A program made the translations under genes and the position numbers. A stretch of DNA of 9,027 nt, from assembly GCA_003524145.1 (NCBI GenBank), contig DODZ01000019.1:11071-20097 (forward strand). The letters are read 5' to 3'. Positions within the stretch are counted from its first letter, which is position 1, and every line of letters begins with the position of its first letter. The DNA comes from Candidatus Apopatosoma intestinale. Its GTDB lineage: Bacteria; Bacillota; Clostridia; Oscillospirales; CAG-272. Shown here piece by piece: positions 5,811-9,027 of this stretch. Under the pieces are notes generated by a model. The model searched no databases. It was given only the letters and a program-made list of their open reading frames with translations, and had not been told where the DNA came from.

Positions 5811-5965
5811 GTCGTCGGCGACGGGAATTGACACATACGCGGAGCGTGTGTGTCGGCGTCGCCGAGACGAGGGAATTGACACATACGCGGAGCATGTGTG
5901 TTGGCGTCGCCGAGACGAGGGAATTGACACATACGCGTAGCATGTGTGTCAATTCCCACGACGAC
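5811..5965. repeat. 48-bp tandem repeat array of hairpin units, closed by a long inverted repeat
   Basis: Units start with GGGAATTGACACATACGC at 5823, 5871 and 5919, an exact 48-bp period. Each unit holds a hairpin with a 3-base loop (in unit 1, G5830-C5840 pairs with G5844-C5854, one wobble, loop GGA), then GGCGTCGCCGAGACG (5855-5869 and 5903-5917). The third unit lacks that module; its hairpin arm continues into TGTCAATTCCC, making an 18-bp inverted repeat at 5919-5957 (one wobble, one mismatch). GTCGTC at 5811 and GACGAC at 5960-5965 extend the symmetry to the array ends. The related single copy is at 129-185. Frames through it are repeat translations, not genes. Confidence 0.85.
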
Positions 5966-5970
5966 CCGCT

Positions 5971-6010
5971 GTGGCAGGGGAGGCAATTTATTGCTCCCTT
6001 TTCTTGCCAC
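5971..6010. repeat. Composite hairpin beyond the array
   Basis: GTGGCA (5971-5976) pairs with TGCCAC (6005-6010), and inside it GGGAG-GCAAT (5978-5987) pairs with ATTGCTCCC (5990-5998), leaving one bulged G. CTTTTCTT lies on the right side of the inner stem. It may act as a weak terminator for anything transcribed through the island. Confidence 0.5.
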
Positions 6011-6066
6011 GGCTCGTCAGGCTAAGCGCAGTGCTTTTTTATTTTCCGCAAATATTCAAAAAACCG

Positions 6067-6095
6067 TTGACAAACACACATTCTTTTGTTATAAT
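6067..6095 (+). promoter_or_regulatory. Consensus sigma-A promoter of the tRNA gene
   Basis: TTGACA (6067-6072), exactly 17 bases, then TATAAT (6090-6095): both hexamers are perfect, and a TG at 6087-6088 adds an extended -10. Transcription should begin near 6102, about 6 bases before the mature tRNA. Such full-consensus promoters are typical of stable RNA genes. Confidence 0.95.
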
Positions 6096-6107
6096 AATAA
6101 GGCATTC

Positions 6108-6183
6108 GCTGATATGGCTCAGCAGGTAGAGCACATCCTTGGTAAGGATGAGGTCACCGGTTCGAATCCGGTTATCAGCTCCA
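6108..6183 (+). tRNA. tRNA-Thr (anticodon GGU)
   Basis: A 76-base tRNA that decodes ACC and ACU. The acceptor stem GCTGATA (6108-6114) pairs with TATCAGC (6173-6179), followed by discriminator T6180 and an encoded CCA (6181-6183). The anticodon stem CATCC/GGATG (6134-6138, 6146-6150) carries loop TTGGTAA with anticodon GGT at 6141-6143. The T arm ACCGG-TTCGAAT-CCGGT is perfect and the D arm has GGCTC...GAGC. It is a single-gene unit with its own promoter and terminator. Confidence 0.97.
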
Positions 6184-6185
6184 GC

Positions 6186-6216
6186 AAAAAACACCTACGA
6201 AAGCAGGTGTTTTTTT
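6186..6216. terminator. Bidirectional terminator between tRNA-Thr and the M23 lipoprotein gene
   Basis: AAAAAACACCT (6186-6196, A/T part pairing loosely) and AGGTGTTTTTT (6205-6215) form the stem around an 8-base loop. The run of seven T (6210-6216) serves rightward transcription of the tRNA, and the A-run on the left serves the convergent minus-strand gene ending at 6225. Confidence 0.9.
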
Positions 6217-6224
6217 GTTGCCTT

Positions 6225-7658
6225 TTATTTCAGATAATCCATGGGATCTACGCGCGTGTATTTGCCCGTTTTGCTATTGTATACGCGGATTTCAAAATGC
6301 AGATGTGTGCCCGCATACGGTTTTGAGGCTGTGGGTGCGGGACTGACTCTGCCTGTATTTCCCGATTCGCCTATCACCTGCCCCGCCTGAACATAATCAC
6401 CGACAGAAACGAATTTTTTGCTCATATGCGCATAATATGTGCGCATTCCGTTTTCATGCTCTATCACAACAAACGTACCGTATGTCCAGAGCATGCTTTT
6501 GTCTGTGGCGGGATTGAACGCGCCGTTGTTATATGCCGTCACAACTCTGCCGCTCATCGAGGCGACAATTGCTTCTCCATACCATACGCCGATATCAAGT
6601 CCGCCATGACCGCCGTTTCCGTAATTCTGCGTGATGCTGTAATTTCTGCCTATGTATTTGCCGCTTACTTCTCCTGCGACAAGATATGGCAGACGGAATT
6701 TCTCGGGCTCGGGCGTAGGCTCGGGCTCGGGCGTGGGTTCAGGCTCGGGCGTGGGTTCAGGCTCGGGCGTGGGTTCAGGCTCGGGCGTGGGTTCAGACTC
6801 GGGCGTGGGTTCGGGCTCGGGCTCGGGAGCAATATATGTGCCGACAGCGATAACTTCATTTACAGGCTCTTCGCGTTCCTGCAAGATAAGGGTTTCACTC
6901 TCCTTTTCGCCGCGGTAATACGATATCTCATACGTCTCTTTGAGAACACCGCTTTTCCCTGCTGTGATAAGCTTTTCTTCGCCGAGAGGCAGACTGCCGT
7001 CGGAAACTCTTTCCGTTTCATAAGGAATATCGCTTGTCCGCACCTCGATTTCCGATGTATGCGAAGCTTTTGTCCCCATGAGGAGTATTTCGTTTTGCGG
7101 ATATGTCTGTATGCGCTCGTCTATGTAATTGCCTATCGGACGTCCCGCACGATAAAGGAGCGTGGTGGTATAAACCTTTTTGCCGACGATGCCCTCGCGC
7201 AGAACTGTCGTATCGTCATCAAAATGCTCATCCGAATATCGTATTTCCGTCTCGTATGGTATATCTTCCGTTCTGGTAAAAACATACGATGTCGGCGGTG
7301 TCTCCGCCACTGCGGTTACGGATGATGCGGGTGCGGTCGATGCAGCTGCGGTTGCGGATGTTGCAGCGGACTCAGTGACTACGGCAGTTGTTTCGGCGGA
7401 AACGGTATCCGCCGCGGTTGAGGTTGTTTCCGGCGGCAAAGCCGTACTCGTCACAGCCGAATGTACGGTTTTTCCGGTTGTCATAAGCGGAGATACCGTT
7501 GTCGTTTCCGCCGCGGGCGGTGTGGCAGATGTGAGCGCGCCGGCTCTGACGTCAATCGTCTCTTCGGAGGAGCAGGCACAGAGAAGTATCAGTGCGCAAA
7601 ACAATGCGAGAATAAAAAGCACTGTGATAAGCCGCCTTTCTGATGGCAATGATTTCAT
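6225..7658 (-). CDS. Lipoprotein with G5 domains, Pro-Glu stalk and M23 (LytM) endopeptidase domain
   Basis: A 477-residue surface peptidoglycan hydrolase. Residues 10-28 are a hydrophobic signal peptide ending L-C-A-C, giving lipidated Cys29. A Thr/Ala/Ser-rich linker runs to about 120. Residues 126-196 and 206-274 are two G5-type modules; the second is classical (EKLITAGKSGVLKETYEISY, later EEPVNEVIAVGT). A Pro-Glu-Thr stalk covers 278-319. The M23 domain (331-477) has all zinc and catalytic residues: H351 and D355 (H-G-G-L-D), H411 (Y-Y-A-H-M), H452 and H454 (T-H-L-H-F-E), so it should cut cross-link peptides. G5 modules are associated with binding wall sugars. The start at 7658 is chosen over an ATG at 7760 because AAAAGGA (7673-7667) lies 8 bases upstream, the signal peptide then begins properly, and the promoter lies between the two. 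It is monocistronic, convergent with tRNA-Thr and divergent from the DUF11 gene. Confidence 0.93.
   Translation of the reverse strand: MKSLPSERRLITVLFILALFCALILLCACSSEETIDVRAGALTSATPPAAETTTVSPLMTTGKTVHSAVTSTALPPETTSTAADTVSAETTAVVTESAATSATAAASTAPASSVTAVAETPPTSYVFTRTEDIPYETEIRYSDEHFDDDTTVLREGIVGKKVYTTTLLYRAGRPIGNYIDERIQTYPQNEILLMGTKASHTSEIEVRTSDIPYETERVSDGSLPLGEEKLITAGKSGVLKETYEISYYRGEKESETLILQEREEPVNEVIAVGTYIAPEPEPEPTPESEPTPEPEPTPEPEPTPEPEPTPEPEPTPEPEKFRLPYLVAGEVSGKYIGRNYSITQNYGNGGHGGLDIGVWYGEAIVASMSGRVVTAYNNGAFNPATDKSMLWTYGTFVVIEHENGMRTYYAHMSKKFVSVGDYVQAGQVIGESGNTGRVSPAPTASKPYAGTHLHFEIRVYNSKTGKYTRVDPMDYLK
6702..6827. repeat. In-frame 18-bp tandem repeat encoding the Pro-Glu stalk
   Basis: About six 18-bp units encode E-P-T-P-E-P on the minus strand (residues 278-319 of the M23 lipoprotein); on the plus strand they read as repeats of GGGTTCAGGCTCGGGCGT. 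Units are nearly identical at DNA level, with one Ser variant (E-S-E-P), suggesting recent expansion. Any length change by whole units keeps the frame and alters only the stalk length between wall-binding and catalytic domains. Confidence 0.85.
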
Positions 7659-7678
7659 GAGAGTATTCCTTTTACCGT

Positions 7679-7692
7679 ATCCCGTGCGGGAT
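7679..7692. promoter_or_regulatory. 6-bp inverted repeat in the leader of the M23 gene
   Basis: ATCCCG-TG-CGGGAT (7679-7692) lies between the -10 region and the ribosome binding site of the minus-strand gene. It could be a compact operator half-site pair or a small mRNA hairpin. Nothing else supports a role. Confidence 0.3.
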
Positions 7693-7706
7693 GAATTTCT
7701 GCTATA

Positions 7707-7736
7707 ATAATACAATAAAAACCGCTTTGAAATCAA
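7707..7736 (-). promoter_or_regulatory. Probable sigma-A promoter of the M23 lipoprotein gene
   Basis: On the minus strand TTGATT (7736-7731) is followed after 18 bases by TATTAT (7712-7707). An overlapping TATTAT at 7709-7704 offers a second register. This gives a leader of roughly 40 bases before the ATG at 7658. The match is fair (4 of 6 in the -35 and 5 of 6 in the -10). Confidence 0.6.
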
Positions 7737-7840
7737 TGGAAAATATTTCTTAATATTCATATATAAGGAAAAGGCGTATCATTTTTTACATAAAATGAAG
7801 CGGTAATGCCTCTATCGGAATAAATTGCCATACTGCGGTT

Positions 7841-7869
7841 TTGTCGAAATTTGCCTGTCGTCATATAAT
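7841..7869 (+). promoter_or_regulatory. Probable promoter of the DUF11-repeat gene
   Basis: TTGTCG (7841-7846), 17 bases, TATAAT (7864-7869) fits sigma-A with a degenerate -35. The -10 can also be read as CATATAAT (7862-7869), which matches the CATANNNT form used by mother-cell sporulation sigma factors E and K, but no matching -35 is evident. The leader after about 7876 contains a small hairpin, AGGGC/GCCCT (7875-7879, 7886-7890). CGAAATTTG (7845-7853) recurs inverted as CAAATTTCG (7901-7909). Confidence 0.6.
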
Positions 7870-7925
7870 GAAGCAGGGCATAAAAGCCCTACCCGACAAT
7901 CAAATTTCGGAGGATAAAATAATAT

Positions 7926-8783
7926 ATGGCAACTATTACAAATCAGGCAAGAATAACTTATTCTTACGGTGCGGTAAATGCCGCCGCCGCATCAAATATA
8001 GCAACGGCTACTCTGACAGAACCGCTGACGGGAAGCAAAACCTCGCTCGGCTCGACTTATACTGCGGGCGATGAGATAACATATATTCTCTCGCTGACAA
8101 ACGGCAGTGCAACCGCCGCAACGGATATCACCGTAAGCGACAATCTCGGAAGATCAACCGCCGGCGGTGCCACCTATACGCCGCTTTCCTATGTAGGACC
8201 CGCATATCTTTATATAAACGGTGTTTATACCTCTGAGCTGACCCCCGCTACGACAGCCGGTTCGCTCATATTCACTCTACCGTCGATACCTGCGGGCGCA
8301 AATGCCGTTATCATCTATAAGGCGGCACTGACAAGTGAGGCACCGCTCACCTCCGGCTCCACCGTAACAAATACGGCAACCTTCACTTCGCCTACGCTCG
8401 GAACAGCCGAAAAATCAAACACGATAACAGTTGAAAATTATGCAAGGCTGAATATAGTCAAGTCTATGTCACCGAATCCCGTCGTGGGCGGCGGACAGCT
8501 CACATATACCTTTACTGTTTATAATTACGGCAACGATGCGGCAACGGATGTTGTGCTGACGGATGTTTTCTCTCCCGCACCGACAGATATAGCCGTCACG
8601 GTGAACGGCACTGCTGTCTCCGCCGAAAATTACACCTATACGGGCGGCACTCTGACTTTACCTGCGGCAGGCTCATCTTATGAGATAACAGTGCCTGCGG
8701 CAACATTTACGACAGATACGACAACAGGTGCAGTTACCGCTTCTCCCGGCGTTACCGTCGTAGAGGTCACAGGAACGATTTAA
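7926..8783 (+). CDS. Leaderless DUF11-type beta-repeat protein
   Basis: A 285-residue Thr/Ala/Ser-rich protein without Cys or Trp. Two DUF11-like units (Ig-like beta domains of bacterial surface proteins) are visible: about 35-169, with Y-T-A-G-D-E-I-T-Y-I-L-S-L-T-N at 45-59, and about 174-285, with the matching G-G-G-Q-L-T-Y-T-F-T-V-Y-N at 188-200; each continues A-T-D-(I/V)-x-(V/L)-(S/T)-D. Residues 4-30 (T-N-Q-A...S-N-I-A-T) resemble 148-168 (T-N-T-A...S-N-T-I-T), the closing strands of a unit, so the protein starts with a repeat end and its second unit lacks one. There is no signal peptide, membrane helix or sorting motif, unusual for this fold; a structural role inside the cell, in spores, or after lysis is possible. 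GGAGGA (7909-7914) precedes the ATG by 11 bases. It is monocistronic and followed by a hairpin. Confidence 0.85.
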   Translation: MATITNQARITYSYGAVNAAAASNIATATLTEPLTGSKTSLGSTYTAGDEITYILSLTNGSATAATDITVSDNLGRSTAGGATYTPLSYVGPAYLYINGVYTSELTPATTAGSLIFTLPSIPAGANAVIIYKAALTSEAPLTSGSTVTNTATFTSPTLGTAEKSNTITVENYARLNIVKSMSPNPVVGGGQLTYTFTVYNYGNDAATDVVLTDVFSPAPTDIAVTVNGTAVSAENYTYTGGTLTLPAAGSSYEITVPAATFTTDTTTGAVTASPGVTVVEVTGTI

Positions 8784-8804
8784 ACGAAGAATACGGAAAA
8801 ATGA

Positions 8805-8833
8805 AAATACGGGCGACGGCGTCGCCCGTATTT
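8805..8833. terminator. Strong hairpin after the DUF11 gene, terminator-like
   Basis: AAATACGGGCGAC (8805-8817) pairs perfectly with GTCGCCCGTATTT (8821-8833), a 13-bp stem with a GGC loop, 21 bases after the stop codon. Only TTT precedes GTATG, so the T-run is short. The stem's strength and place make it the likely end of the DUF11 transcript, and symmetry may let it stop leftward transcription too. Confidence 0.7.
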
Positions 8834-9015
8834 GTATGTGGGTGGGACAATGCGTGCACGAATCTGCTCGGCTTTTTCGTGTGATATGTTCGCACGCGTG
8901 GTAGCGCGAAGCTGTGGGGAGCGATAAAACCGCCGACTTTCGCCATGCTACCCTGCCGCACACACTCGCCACGCATGGCTCGTGCGACTAACTCGTGCAC
9001 GCCGCGGTGGTTCGG
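8834..9015. other. Gene-free GC-rich tail with a spaced 10-bp inverted repeat
   Basis: No frame here has a ribosome binding site or recognisable protein. GCGTGCACGA (8852-8861) recurs as its exact reverse complement TCGTGCACGC (8993-9002), 131 bases apart. An ATG at 8945 stays open to the window edge but has no ribosome binding site, and a minus-strand frame of 77 codons (8767-9000) runs through the terminator hairpin. I take both as chance frames in repeat-like DNA. Confidence 0.4.
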
Positions 9016-9023
9016 AAGGAGGA
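9016..9023 (+). promoter_or_regulatory. Full Shine-Dalgarno sequence at the window edge
   Basis: AAGGAGGA (9016-9023) is as strong as the site before the Asp/Cys-rich protein gene. With the usual 6-10 base gap, a start codon would fall just beyond 9027, so a rightward gene probably begins outside the window. Confidence 0.5.
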
Positions 9024-9027
9024 CGGC

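Noticed and set aside
5811..5965. CRISPR array
   Set aside because: Units are contiguous 48-bp tandem copies with no unique spacers of constant length, only about 2.7 copies, and no cas genes nearby.
5748..6010. Minus- and plus-strand frames with 16-residue repeats (T-R-S-A-Y-V and similar) over 5748-6025
   Set aside because: The 48-bp period is a multiple of three, so every frame over the array stays open and looks like a repeat protein. The hairpins explain the sequence better.
6108..6183. Integration site of a mobile element at tRNA-Thr
   Set aside because: No integrase and no repeat of the tRNA 3' end was found; the foreign-looking DNA lies on the 5' side, whereas tRNA-targeting elements usually sit at the 3' end.
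6426..7325. 299-codon plus-strand frame with Gly-Leu-Gly-Arg repeats opposite the M23 gene
   Set aside because: It is the reverse reading of the 18-bp Pro-Glu stalk repeat and flanks; the M23 domain on the minus strand is intact.
7659..7760. Upstream ATG at 7760 adding 34 residues to the M23 lipoprotein
   Set aside because: It would put a long basic segment before the signal peptide, spans the likely promoter, and has no ribosome binding site comparable to the one before 7658.
8767..9000. 77-codon minus-strand frame after the DUF11 gene
   Set aside because: It runs through the terminator hairpin at 8805-8833 and into the end of the DUF11 gene, and its start codon lies in the inverted repeat; no family resemblance.

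Overview
The window looks like chromosomal DNA of a low-to-mid-GC member of the Clostridia, most likely a gut Oscillospiraceae/Ruminococcaceae-type bacterium. This rests on AGGAGG-type ribosome binding sites, the D,D-carboxypeptidase-rluB gene order, a G5/M23 lipoprotein, a DUF11-repeat protein and clostridial-style short hairpin repeats. It is an inference from gene content; nothing in the window fixes a genus.

Layout: 1-380 is non-coding and packed with short inverted repeats, ending in a hairpin that covers the ribosome binding site of the first gene. 381-4178 is a rightward run of five genes: a penicillin-binding-protein-type D-Ala-D-Ala carboxypeptidase, an RluB-type rRNA pseudouridine synthase, a small GNAT-like protein, peptide chain release factor 2 (in one frame, without the usual programmed frameshift), and a 108-residue membrane protein with a very Asp/Cys-rich tail. 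A strong terminator closes the run at about 4206-4244. Next comes an AT-richer XRE-family regulator gene (4365-5408) with its own near-consensus promoter. The following 700 bases (5409-6110) form an island of hairpins: two terminator-like structures, a possible 47-residue leader ORF whose ribosome binding site is buried in one of them, a short 18-19 bp periodic repeat, and a 48-bp tandem repeat array related to a single element at 129-185. A tRNA-Thr(GGU) with a fully consensus promoter follows, and its terminator also serves the convergent gene on the minus strand. That gene encodes a lipoprotein with two G5-type domains, a Pro-Glu repeat stalk and a complete M23 (LytM) endopeptidase domain. 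Divergent from it is a leaderless 285-residue DUF11-repeat protein. The last 190 bases hold no convincing gene but end in a perfect Shine-Dalgarno sequence, so another gene probably starts just outside.

Functionally, the left operon combines cell-wall trimming with ribosome modification and translation termination, a housekeeping mix. The right half is envelope-oriented: a wall hydrolase beside a putative surface or structural repeat protein. No CRISPR array, transposase, defence system or complete mobile element is visible. The least explained items are the hairpin-repeat family shared by 129-185 and 5823-5957, the sequestered-RBS structures at 342-379 and 5594-5621, the Asp/Cys-rich membrane protein, and the permuted repeat layout of the DUF11 protein.
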